DNA of 42,490 nucleotides from Tannerellaceae bacterium (GTDB lineage Bacteria; Bacteroidota; Bacteroidia; Bacteroidales; Tannerellaceae): NCBI GenBank assembly GCA_021201865.1, contig JAJQEE010000178.1, positions 3,250 to 45,739 of the forward strand, read 5' to 3'. Shown piece by piece: positions 25,738 to 33,557 of this stretch (position 1 is its first letter; each line of letters starts with the position of its first letter). The notes under the pieces were generated by a model. It saw only the letters and a program-made list of their open reading frames with translations, ran no database searches and was not told where the DNA came from. The position numbers and the translations under genes were made by a program.

Positions 25738-26484
25738 TTAGATAAAGTTATTATTCTTTTTTAGCCACTCTTCGGCTTTTGCCAGCGTGTCCGGTTTTCC
25801 AATATCGATCAGATCCAGATTTTCCACCGGATATGCCTGGATATTGGTTTTTGCACAGACAGAAAGGTAAAAGTTGATAATGGAAAATTTTCCTGTCCAT
25901 TCTTCCATCCATTCAAAAATGGCAGGGGAGATCACATGGATCCCTCCGAAAGCATATTCGTTATATTGCTCCGGGTCGAAATTAGGGTAATAGGACTTTA
26001 CTTCTCCGGTGTCATGGTTACGCCATCCGCATAAACGCCGTTCTTGATTAAAAAGCAGGTAACGGGATGTCTGTCGCTCGCTCACCAGCAGCGTGGTCAG
26101 GGGATTCGTTTCCTGATGACGCTCGTACATAGCCCTGAGATCGACATTCGAAAGGATGTCCACATTGTGAACCAGGAAAGGTTCATTCCCTTCCAACAGT
26201 TTAGCTGCATTTTTAATGCCGCCTCCGGTGTCTAACAGATAGTTCCGTTCATCAGAGAGGTGGATATTCATTCCAAAATTCTCTTTTGCCTGAAGAAACT
26301 CAATAATCTGTTCTCCGAAATGGTGGATATTAATAATAATCTCATTAAAACCGGCTTGTTTTAATTTGAGAAGGATATGCTCCAGCATAGGAGTTCCATT
26401 TACAGGTATCAGTGCTTTCGGGGTATTATCGGTAAGCGGCTTGAGCCTGGTTCCTACTCCGGCCGCGAAAATCATTGCTTTCAT
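25738..26484 (-). CDS. murU: MurU-like nucleotidyltransferase (N-acetylmuramate-1-phosphate uridylyltransferase)
   Basis: 248 residues of the sugar-nucleotidyltransferase fold. MurU makes UDP-MurNAc from MurNAc-1-P and UTP in peptidoglycan recycling that bypasses de novo synthesis. Visible motifs: the NTP loop AAGVGTRLKPLTDNTPKALIPV (7-28), LLDTGGGIKNA (83-93), VHNVDILSNVDL with metal-binding D109, and a final LIDIGKPDTLAKAEEWL. The start overlaps the stop of the kinase/RapZ gene (ATGA), so the pair is translationally coupled. The pairing with an AmgK-like kinase is the main support for MurU over another sugar-1-P nucleotidyltransferase. Confidence 0.82.
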   Translation of the reverse strand: MKAMIFAAGVGTRLKPLTDNTPKALIPVNGTPMLEHILLKLKQAGFNEIIINIHHFGEQIIEFLQAKENFGMNIHLSDERNYLLDTGGGIKNAAKLLEGNEPFLVHNVDILSNVDLRAMYERHQETNPLTTLLVSERQTSRYLLFNQERRLCGWRNHDTGEVKSYYPNFDPEQYNEYAFGGIHVISPAIFEWMEEWTGKFSIINFYLSVCAKTNIQAYPVENLDLIDIGKPDTLAKAEEWLKKNNNFI

Positions 26485-27911
26485 ATGGTTGGTTCAAAAA
26501 TTTCTTCAATATTTTGTTCTCTGTGTATCAAATGTACTTTCACTCCAAACTTACTGTGCAGGTGTTCTGCTAAATGTTGAGCTGAGTAGACTGAGCGATG
26601 TCTCCCTCCGGTACAACCGAAACAGACCATCAGATTACTGAAACCTCTGTCCATATAGCGTTTGACTGAGTTTTCAACCATATGATAGGCCTGCTCCAGA
26701 AATTGGGTGATCTCTCCATCTTCTTCTAAAAAGTGAATGACAGGTTCGTCTAATCCGGTAAAATGGTTATAGCGTTCATATTTACCCGGATTGTTAATGG
26801 CCCGGCAATCAAATACAAATCCTCCCCCGTTTCCGGTCGGGTCGTTTGGTATCCCTTTTTTATAAGCAAAACTGATGACCTTCACTTCCAGCATTCTCTT
26901 TTTCAGGTCATCTGAGAATTGCTTCAAACCCGTTAATTCTCTTAGGACTGAACAGAGATAAGGGTATTCAGCATAATCGTCCTTTAATAATTGGCGCAGA
27001 TTATCTATGGCAAAAGGAACACTCTGTATGAAATGGGGCTTTTTTCGAAATAGCCCCGGAAACCATATGCGCCGAGTACCTGTAAGGTGCGGAACAGCAC
27101 AAAATGGCGTAACTGGCTTAGAAAATAGGATTCATCCACAGGAATATATTTTTTGAGTGCCTGTATATAATCAGCTAAAAGTTCATTCCTGAGATCTTCC
27201 GGGTATTTCGCTTTTGCCTGCCATAGAAAGGAGGCTACATCATAATAGACAGGTCCTTTTCTTCCCCCCCCTGGAAATCGATGAACCAGGGTTCTCGGTC
27301 TTTGATCATGACATTTCTTGACTGGAAATCCCGGTAAAGAAAAGTGGCGGATGAATTGCGTAGCAACACATCACTCATTTTCTGAAAGTCATCTTCCAGC
27401 CTGTCTTCCTGAAATTCCATACCGGTAGCTTTCAGGAAACAGTATTTAAAGTAATTGAGATCCCAGAGAATAGAGCGTTGATTAAACTCTTCCTGGGGAT
27501 AACATTTAGTAAAGTCAAAACCGTCCGCTCCTGCAAACTGGATAGCGGGAAGGAGTGTAATTGTTTTTTTCAACAGTTCCCGCTCCTGTTCGTCAAAAAC
27601 AGAGCTGGTACGCCCTTTTTCAATCGCATTAAAGAGGAGTGTATCGCCCAGGTCTTCCTGCAAATAAAAGGAATGATCTTCTGAGGAGCAGTATACTTCA
27701 GGAACAGGTAACCCTTTTTTTCTGAAATGTTCAGCCATATATAAAAAGCTCTGTTTTCTTCTATGGAGGTGCCACTGACACCGATTAGGTTTTTATTACC
27801 GGTCAAACGAAAATAACGCCGGTTAGAACCCGAGGAAGGGAGCTCTTCTATGGTTTCTGCCGGGGAACCGGTATAAAATTGATAGAGTTTATTAAGTTCT
27901 TCTGTGATCAT
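26481..27911 (-). pseudogene. AmgK-like sugar kinase fused to RapZ C-terminal domain, interrupted by frameshifts
   Basis: One protein of about 477 residues when three homopolymer lesions are repaired: A5 at 27743-27747 (6 needed), C8 at 27264-27271 (6 or 9 needed), and T6 at 27040-27045 (7 needed). The N-terminal part (about 1-330) is an aminoglycoside-phosphotransferase-fold kinase like AmgK (anomeric MurNAc/GlcNAc kinase): SGSNRRYFRLTG, LQEDLGDTLLF, LYRDFQSRNVM with catalytic Asp, and FIDFQGG. The C-terminal part (about 340-477) is the RapZ C-terminal domain: VISFAYKKG, FVFDCRAINNPG, TGLDEPV and CFGCTGGRHRSVYSAQHLAEHL (about 432-453). In E. coli that domain senses GlcN-6-P and binds RNA. 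The chosen start at 27911 has a strong promoter. Translationally coupled to murU. Confidence 0.82.
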
Positions 27912-27939
27912 GTGTATAATGTCCTGCGGATTTGTGCAG

Positions 27940-27970
27940 CTAAGGTAAGATTTAATTGACAATTGTCAAA
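27940..27970 (-). promoter_or_regulatory. Promoter of the AmgK/RapZ-murU operon
   Basis: On the minus strand TTTG (27970-27967), exactly 19 nt, then TACCTTAG (27947-27940), one mismatch from TAnnTTTG. The start codon at 27911 lies 28 bp beyond. It supports 27911 rather than the upstream in-frame ATG at 27962, which would lie within the promoter. Confidence 0.65.
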
Positions 27971-28156
27971 GATTGTTCTTTGATAGACTACTAACAAATG
28001 ATAATTAAGTAAAAGGTTTTGATAAGTAATAGAAGCAGAAGAGAACATAAAAAGAAAATTTTCAGGTACGGTGAAGATTTTTTGGACAATGAAAGTTCTA
28101 TCCCTGAAATTTTTCCCTTATGCTCTCATCTATATACACACAATCTTGAAATATTA

Positions 28157-28333
28157 TTAGAGTGCTAATGCCGTGTCTCCGGAAGTATATCTTTTTTGTG
28201 ACCGCTCTGTACTTCTGTATTGATTGATCAGTTCATAAAAAAGTGTTTCACAATCTTCCAGGCTTATACCTTGTTCCGGTTGGCTCCAATACCATGGAGT
28301 CGGGTTTTCCTGTTTGTTTTTGTCGGTGATCAT
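28157..28333 (-). CDS. Putative small protein, 58 residues
   Basis: A reading frame starting MITDKNKQENPTPWYWSQPE and ending SGDTALAL, with acidic and aromatic residues and no membrane segment. It is the only plausible gene in the 673-bp spacer between the AmgK/RapZ operon and the second glutamate dehydrogenase. A weak inverted repeat downstream (28054-28117, GAAAATTTTCAGG / CCTGAAATTTTTC) could be its terminator. I see no clear promoter or ribosome site and do not recognise the family. The natural-looking composition (PWYWSQPE, CETLFYELINQY) favours a real gene, but evidence is modest. Confidence 0.45.
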   Translation of the reverse strand: MITDKNKQENPTPWYWSQPEQGISLEDCETLFYELINQYRSTERSQKRYTSGDTALAL

Positions 28334-28494
28334 ATGCTCGTATTCTATGTTGTTTGTTCATAAGACAAGCTGCTTTTAAAATACCCCTATCCGGAAAGAA
28401 ATTTTTTCTGATTATTTTTTATTATAGTTCCGGCCCGGTTTTTTAACGGCTCTCCCCCGGATCTATTGTGTAAAGGGATCCATTACATGGGTAT

Positions 28495-28532
28495 GTAAAA
28501 AAAGAAGGTGACTAAAAAGCCACCTTCTTTTA
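28495..28532 (-). terminator. Rho-independent terminator of glutamate dehydrogenase 2
   Basis: On the minus strand AAAGAAGGTG and its exact complement CACCTTCTTT flank a 10-nt loop and run into a T7 tract, 50 bp after the gdh stop. The form is classical. Confidence 0.85.
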
Positions 28533-28584
28533 AAATGATCATTAATATCTTAGAGAATAATTATCGGATATTCTTTTCGGAAAA

Positions 28585-29919
28585 TTAAAGTACGCCCTGA
28601 GCCATCATGGCTTTCGCTACTTTCATGAAGCCTGCGATGTTCGCGCCTTTTACGTAGTTGATTGTACCGTCCGCTTCTTTTCCATATTTTTCACATTGTT
28701 CGTGAATCGATTTCATGATGCTTTTCAGTTTCTCATCTACCTCTTCCTGGCTCCAGCTTAATTTGATGGCATTCTGAGTCATTTCCAGACCTGATACGGA
28801 AACACCCCCTGCATTGGCTGCTTTACCGGGTGCATACAGGATCTTTGCTTTCTGGAACTCTTCGATTGCTTCCGGAGTAGAAGGCATGTTTGCTCCTTCC
28901 GAAACAGCGATACAACCGTTTGCTAACAATGTTCTTGCATCATCACCATTTAACTCGTTCTGAGTAGCACTTGGTAACGCGATATCACATTTTTCAGCCC
29001 ATGGACGGCCTCCTTCTACATATTTGCAATTATATTTGTCTGCATATTCTTTGATACGGCCACGGTACAGGTTTTTCAGTTCCATGATGTATTCCAGTTT
29101 TTCACTGTCAATACCTTCCGGATCATAAATATAACCGTTAGAGTCAGACATAGTCACCACTTTAGCACCTAAGCTGATCAGTTTTTCAGTCGTATATTGT
29201 GCCACGTTTCCTGAACCTGAAACGGTCACCACTTTACCTTTAATATCGATATTACGGGTTTTCAGCATTTCCAACAGGAAGTACACGTTACCGTAACCTG
29301 TTGCTTCCGGACGGATCAATGAACCTCCGAACTCGATACCTTTACCAGTGAAGGTTCCGGTGTTTTCACGAGCCATCTTTTTGTACATGCCATACATATA
29401 GGCTACTTCACGTCCACCTACACCGATATCACCCGCAGGAACATCTGTGTCAGGACCGATGTGACGCCACAATTCCATGATGAAAGCCTGGCAGAAACGC
29501 ATGATCTCTGCGTTTGATTTACCTTTCGGGTTGAAGTCAGAACCACCTTTGCCACCACCCATCGGAAGAGTAGTCAGAGAGTTTTTGAATGTTTGTTCAA
29601 AAGCAAGGAACTTAAGAATAGAAACATTTACGGAAGCATGGAAACGCATACCGCCTTTGTAAGGACCGATGGCGTTGTTATGCTGCACACGGTAAGCCAT
29701 GTTGGTGTGAACCTGGCCTTTATCATCCATCCAGGTTACACGGAAAGTAAAGATGCGATCCGGAATACACAGACGTTCAATTAAGTTTGCTTTTTCGAAT
29801 TCAGGATGCTGATTGTATACTTCTTCAATAGATCCTAATACTTCTTCTACTGCCTGATGATACTCAGGTTCATTCGGAAATCTTCTCTTGAGGTTGTCTA
29901 AAACTTCATTCGCTTTCAT
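28585..29919 (-). CDS. gdhA: Glutamate dehydrogenase (paralogue 2)
   Basis: A 444-residue family-I glutamate dehydrogenase colinear with the copy at 3380-4714 but diverged throughout, so an old duplication or separate lineage. All key residues are conserved: K88, K124 (GGGKGGSDF) and D164. It keeps the standard EGANMP at 342-347 and has SGSGNVA in the Rossmann loop instead of SGFGNVA. It is flanked by a textbook Bacteroidota promoter and a strong intrinsic terminator, so it is a stand-alone, probably highly expressed, nitrogen-assimilation gene. Which copy is NADPH- or NADH-dependent needs assay. Confidence 0.95.
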   Translation of the reverse strand: MKANEVLDNLKRRFPNEPEYHQAVEEVLGSIEEVYNQHPEFEKANLIERLCIPDRIFTFRVTWMDDKGQVHTNMAYRVQHNNAIGPYKGGMRFHASVNVSILKFLAFEQTFKNSLTTLPMGGGKGGSDFNPKGKSNAEIMRFCQAFIMELWRHIGPDTDVPAGDIGVGGREVAYMYGMYKKMARENTGTFTGKGIEFGGSLIRPEATGYGNVYFLLEMLKTRNIDIKGKVVTVSGSGNVAQYTTEKLISLGAKVVTMSDSNGYIYDPEGIDSEKLEYIMELKNLYRGRIKEYADKYNCKYVEGGRPWAEKCDIALPSATQNELNGDDARTLLANGCIAVSEGANMPSTPEAIEEFQKAKILYAPGKAANAGGVSVSGLEMTQNAIKLSWSQEEVDEKLKSIMKSIHEQCEKYGKEADGTINYVKGANIAGFMKVAKAMMAQGVL

Positions 29920-30027
29920 TGATTTGAATATTTAGAATGTTATACCAATTATATTATACCAAATTGTAAACCGCATGCACTTTTTTGAGTGCCGTGCAAA
30001 GGTAAGCTAAAAAATGAAGTAAACAAA
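29920..30027 (-). promoter_or_regulatory. Promoter and structured leader of glutamate dehydrogenase 2
   Basis: Minus strand: TTTG (30027-30024), 19 nt, TACCTTTG (30004-29997), a perfect match to the Bacteroidota consensus. The leader of about 70 nt contains a hairpin GCACT-CAAAAA-AGTGC and a tandem TATACCAA-type repeat (around 29940-29963), candidates for post-transcriptional control. Confidence 0.75.
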
Positions 30028-30094
30028 TAAGTGAAAGTAAAAATATGAAAAAAATATCCTTTTGATATTTTAAGAGGGTAAAAGTTTCGAAATG

Positions 30095-30277
30095 TTATTC
30101 ATTCCGGCGTTTGATGTTTTTATAAATAGGCACAAAAATAATTATCCCGGAAGCAACTAATGTGAAAATTACCTGAAAATCTATCTTTTCGCTGTATGCA
30201 AGGAGCATGTAGCAAAGGATTCCCCATAGGAGGGTCATGCAGATAATCTGACTATTGGATATTTTTCTACGTGCCAT
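30095..30277 (-). CDS. Small two-helix membrane protein
   Basis: 60 residues with two hydrophobic segments (about 11-28 and 35-52), basic start MARRKISNSQ and basic end KNIKRRNE, which predicts a helical hairpin with both termini in the cytoplasm. It begins 2 bp after the stop of the DUF2007 protein gene and is therefore part of the same transcript. Function unknown. Confidence 0.65.
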   Translation of the reverse strand: MARRKISNSQIICMTLLWGILCYMLLAYSEKIDFQVIFTLVASGIIIFVPIYKNIKRRNE

Positions 30278-30279
30278 TC

Positions 30280-30675
30280 TTATATTGGGTTAGCTTGTTG
30301 CAATAGTAATCCCAAACCCAGGAAGAGGGCTAAAGCAAGGATAACGATGATACTTAAAAAAATCATTTGTACGGGTAAAGAGTACTTTTTCAGGACCGGG
30401 ACCCGGTTCATCCAGTTGGTTGCGCTGATCATCCCTTCCGGAGACTCATTCTCTTCCGGGAGGTCAAATCCTCCCTCTTTCATAAGTTCCATAGCACGTG
30501 GTACATCACTTTCCAGAATTTCCACCCGGGCACCCCCTACATCAATATGACTCAGGATCTGCGTACTTAATTCATTTCGTAGATAACACTCTATCCCTTC
30601 AGACTTCAGTAGAGCGATCAATACCTGTGCATCCGCAGGGTATTGAAATCTTGCTATTTCAACCATTCTATCCAT
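30280..30675 (-). CDS. DUF2007 domain membrane protein
   Basis: 131 residues. The N-terminal 70 residues match the small DUF2007 putative signal-transducing domain: VEIARFQYPADAQVLIALLKSEGIECYLRNE ... GGARVEILESDVPRAMELMKEGGFD. A linker and one C-terminal membrane helix follow (about 104-126, MIFLSIIVILALALFLGLGLLL). It may be a membrane-anchored sensor or PII-like interaction module; no enzymatic motif is present. It forms a two-gene unit with the 60-residue membrane protein. It lies 114 bp beyond the hemG stop, outside the heme operon. Confidence 0.75.
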   Translation of the reverse strand: MDRMVEIARFQYPADAQVLIALLKSEGIECYLRNELSTQILSHIDVGGARVEILESDVPRAMELMKEGGFDLPEENESPEGMISATNWMNRVPVLKKYSLPVQMIFLSIIVILALALFLGLGLLLQQANPI

Positions 30676-30789
30676 AAGGCAGCTCTTTTATACAAAGTAA
30701 GTATTTTTTTGTTAGCTGCCCAACAGATAAATGATAAAGAACGTTATTGTATAGATCCTGCCTGATATTTGGGATCAGGTCCGGCTTTT

Positions 30790-32160
30790 TCAGAGAATAG
30801 AGGCAATATCTGAACCCTGTTTGATCCGGTCTGCCATTCCGATTCCGTTCCGGATATTACCGGCTAAGATCAGCCCCGGATACTGATGTTCGATTTCCTG
30901 TATGGTGCGGAAGCGTACGCCACTACTTTGACCATATTGAGGGATGGCGCGTGAATGGCGAAAGATCCGGATCAGGTCCGGATGTGTCTGTTTAGGGAAT
31001 TTCAACATCTGGTGAAAGGCTCTCAGGATGATTTCCTGTAGCTCTTCTTCCGTTTTATCCATATACTCCGGATGTCTGACACCCCCCCCCATAAAAACGG
31101 AGAATAAAGCCCCCTGTTCCGGTGCACGTCCTTCAAAGCAGGCAGAAGGATACAGAATCCCCAGAATTTCCCTCTTTTCACAGGAGGGAACCAAGCCACC
31201 GAATGCATTGAATGAAAGACCGTGTGTATCTTTGACTCCTACACTGGCTTGTATGATAGGAGCATATTCCAGGTTACTGATGTTATCCAGTTCCTTTCTG
31301 TCTATAAACGGGAGTAGTTCCGGCAGGGCATAAGCTCCTACGGTAGTCACGACCTTTTTTGTGTATAGCGTATGAGTTCCTTCCGGATGGGTATAATGGA
31401 TGGACCAGTATGTTTCTCCGGGTTCAATCCGTATATCCGCACAGGAAAGGGATATGTTTTCTTTTCCGATCGCCCGGGCCAGTGCAGACGGAATGTTCTC
31501 TAATCCCTGCCGGGCGGAAAAAACCTTTTTGGTAGCCAGTTTGTCCCGGTCACTTTTCGGTTGGCGGGCTTTGGCGATACTTCCTTTGATAAAACTGCCA
31601 TACGTATGTTCTAGATTATATAATTTAGGTAACGCATATTGCGTAACCAGTTTGTTGGGGTCACCTGCATACACGCCGGAAACAAATGGGTCTACCGCAT
31701 AGTCCCTGAACGATTTGCCTAATCGCCGGGCCGCTAATGCTGCCACAGATTCATATTCATTTTCCCCTTTTTTACGGAACGGCTCTCCTAAGATCCGGAA
31801 TTTATCATACAGAGAGAACAGCGGAGTGGTGATGCCTCCCACCAGACCGGAAGGTAAGACATGAAAACGGTCTCCTTTCCAGATCAGGCGCCGTTTGGCT
31901 TCTTCCCGTGCAGTTTCTAATTCACAGGCTGGGGAAAGCAGTTGAAACAGTTCCGCCACTTCCGGATGAGAGATTGCTCCTGTATTAGGGCCACTTTCAA
32001 AAGTAAATCCGTTTTCATGAAACGTACGGATCTGACCTCCTATGCGATCCGCCTTCTCTAAGATCCGGATATGTTTTCCCTTACGGGTCAAATGAAATCC
32101 GGCCGTTAATCCGGTTAACCCGGCTCCGATAATTACGATGTCCGTATATTCTTTTCCCAT
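30790..32160 (-). CDS. hemG: Protoporphyrinogen oxidase (HemG/HemY type)
   Basis: 456 residues of the FAD-dependent flavoprotein family that oxidises protoporphyrinogen IX (or coproporphyrinogen III) to the porphyrin. FAD loop: VIIGAGLTGLTAGFHL (8-23) and ILEKADRIGGQI (33-44). The FAD-clamp ending is PGLILAGNIRNGIGMADRIKQG. The middle has GLENIPSALARAIG and RRLGKSFRDYAVDPFVSGVYAGDP, typical of HemY. A G9 tract (31082-31090 on the plus strand) encodes MGGGV in frame and is a possible slippage site. It starts 4 bp after the hemN stop: same operon. The electron acceptor in an anaerobe is unclear, since the family usually uses oxygen. Confidence 0.88.
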   Translation of the reverse strand: MGKEYTDIVIIGAGLTGLTAGFHLTRKGKHIRILEKADRIGGQIRTFHENGFTFESGPNTGAISHPEVAELFQLLSPACELETAREEAKRRLIWKGDRFHVLPSGLVGGITTPLFSLYDKFRILGEPFRKKGENEYESVAALAARRLGKSFRDYAVDPFVSGVYAGDPNKLVTQYALPKLYNLEHTYGSFIKGSIAKARQPKSDRDKLATKKVFSARQGLENIPSALARAIGKENISLSCADIRIEPGETYWSIHYTHPEGTHTLYTKKVVTTVGAYALPELLPFIDRKELDNISNLEYAPIIQASVGVKDTHGLSFNAFGGLVPSCEKREILGILYPSACFEGRAPEQGALFSVFMGGGVRHPEYMDKTEEELQEIILRAFHQMLKFPKQTHPDLIRIFRHSRAIPQYGQSSGVRFRTIQEIEHQYPGLILAGNIRNGIGMADRIKQGSDIASIL

Positions 32161-32164
32161 GTGT

Positions 32165-33535
32165 TTATACTGGTTTGGAGAAAGAGCGGGTTGGTTGTTG
32201 CATCAAACGATCCATCGAAGCCGCTACATTCCTGACAAAAAGAGCACCCGGTTCAGTCATCCGGATCTCCTGCTCATCCCATGTGATTATCCCGTCTTCT
32301 GCAAAAGAGGCGAATTGTTGTTCATCATACAGGATGGCCTCTTTCACTTCCTCTACCGGTAGGGAGAGCCGGGCTCCTATCTCTTTCCAGATGACTCTGT
32401 AATTACACATCAGTGTCTGGATCACTTCCCGTGTGACCTGCTCTTCCCGGTTGAGTTTATATCCTTTTGAGACCGCATACGAACCGGACTCAATCCGGTG
32501 GATATATTCATCTATCTCTTTGCTGTTCTGTATATAAGCCGTGTCTAACTGGCTGATCCCTGTTACCCCAAAAGCATAGACCTGTCCTGTCGTACGGCGT
32601 GTGCAGTAGCCTTGGAAATTCCGGTGCAGCATTCCTTGCTCAAGGGCCTGGTAGAGTTCATCTTCTTTCCGGACAAAATGATCCAGGCCAATGGTTTTGT
32701 ATCCGGACTGTGTCAATAGGCTTTTCGCTGACTCATATATCCGGCTCTTCTCCTGATCCGGAGGAAAGCCTGTTTTTTCAAGGATCAGTTGACGTTTACT
32801 GACCCAGGGGACATGTCCGTAAGAAAAAGTGACTAACCGGTCCGGTTGCAGTTCAACTGCCTGTTGAACCGTTTGGGAAAAACTTGCTACGGTTTGTAGA
32901 GGAAGACCATATAACAAATCCATATTGACCGTTGCATTCCCGGAACGAAGTATGCCCATGATCTCTTCCACCGGTAACAGGGAGGGACGCCGGTTGACTA
33001 CTTTCAACACCTCCCGGTTAAAATCCTGTATACCTAAGCTAAACCTGTTAAAACCTGCATCTACCAACTGCTGCCAGTTCTTTTCCACCAGATAACCGGG
33101 ATGGCATTCGATGGCTATTTCCGGTTGGTCAATGGTCCGGAAAGAAGACAATAACCGGTCATTCAGACTTTGTAAGGTCCCGGCAGGTAAACAGGTCGGA
33201 GAGCCTCCTCCGTAATGGATCTGTGAGATCCTGCGTTCCGGATGGATCTTTTTTGTGATATATGCTATCTCTTTATGCAAAGCCGCGACATATTGATCCA
33301 CCTTCTCCTGGTTCCTCATCGGGAAAGAGTTACAGCCACAATAATGGCACAGATGCCGGCAAAAAGGAATGTGAATATAGAAAGAGAGATGCCGGGGACC
33401 TGTTTCATTGGATTGAAGAATGGCTTCTTCATACATCCCGGAAGTGAAACCGGTATGAAAATAATTGGCCGGTGGATAGCTGGTGTAGCGTGGAACCGGA
33501 ATATTATATTTCTGAAGGAGTTCTTCTTTCATCAT
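32165..33535 (-). CDS. hemN: Oxygen-independent coproporphyrinogen III oxidase-like radical SAM enzyme (HemN)
   Basis: 456 residues. Radical-SAM cluster motif C59xxxC63xxC66xC68 (CRHLCHYCGC) is the HemN-specific CxxxCxxCxC form. Early motif PRYTSYPPANYF is typical of true HemN, and YGGGSPTCLP (about 107-116) binds SAM. A C-terminal HemN domain includes REEQVTREVIQTLMCNYRV. It decarboxylates coproporphyrinogen III to protoporphyrinogen IX anaerobically, the step just before HemG. Followed 4 bp later by hemG and preceded by a TonB receptor, so uptake and late heme synthesis are co-expressed. Confidence 0.9.
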   Translation of the reverse strand: MMKEELLQKYNIPVPRYTSYPPANYFHTGFTSGMYEEAILQSNETGPRHLSFYIHIPFCRHLCHYCGCNSFPMRNQEKVDQYVAALHKEIAYITKKIHPERRISQIHYGGGSPTCLPAGTLQSLNDRLLSSFRTIDQPEIAIECHPGYLVEKNWQQLVDAGFNRFSLGIQDFNREVLKVVNRRPSLLPVEEIMGILRSGNATVNMDLLYGLPLQTVASFSQTVQQAVELQPDRLVTFSYGHVPWVSKRQLILEKTGFPPDQEKSRIYESAKSLLTQSGYKTIGLDHFVRKEDELYQALEQGMLHRNFQGYCTRRTTGQVYAFGVTGISQLDTAYIQNSKEIDEYIHRIESGSYAVSKGYKLNREEQVTREVIQTLMCNYRVIWKEIGARLSLPVEEVKEAILYDEQQFASFAEDGIITWDEQEIRMTEPGALFVRNVAASMDRLMQQPTRSFSKPV

Positions 33536-33557
33536 GGAGAGGATTTAGTATAGGTGT

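Noticed and set aside
3380-29919. Recent tandem or segmental duplication of glutamate dehydrogenase
   Set aside because: The two proteins differ throughout and their flanks share nothing, so this is an old paralogy.
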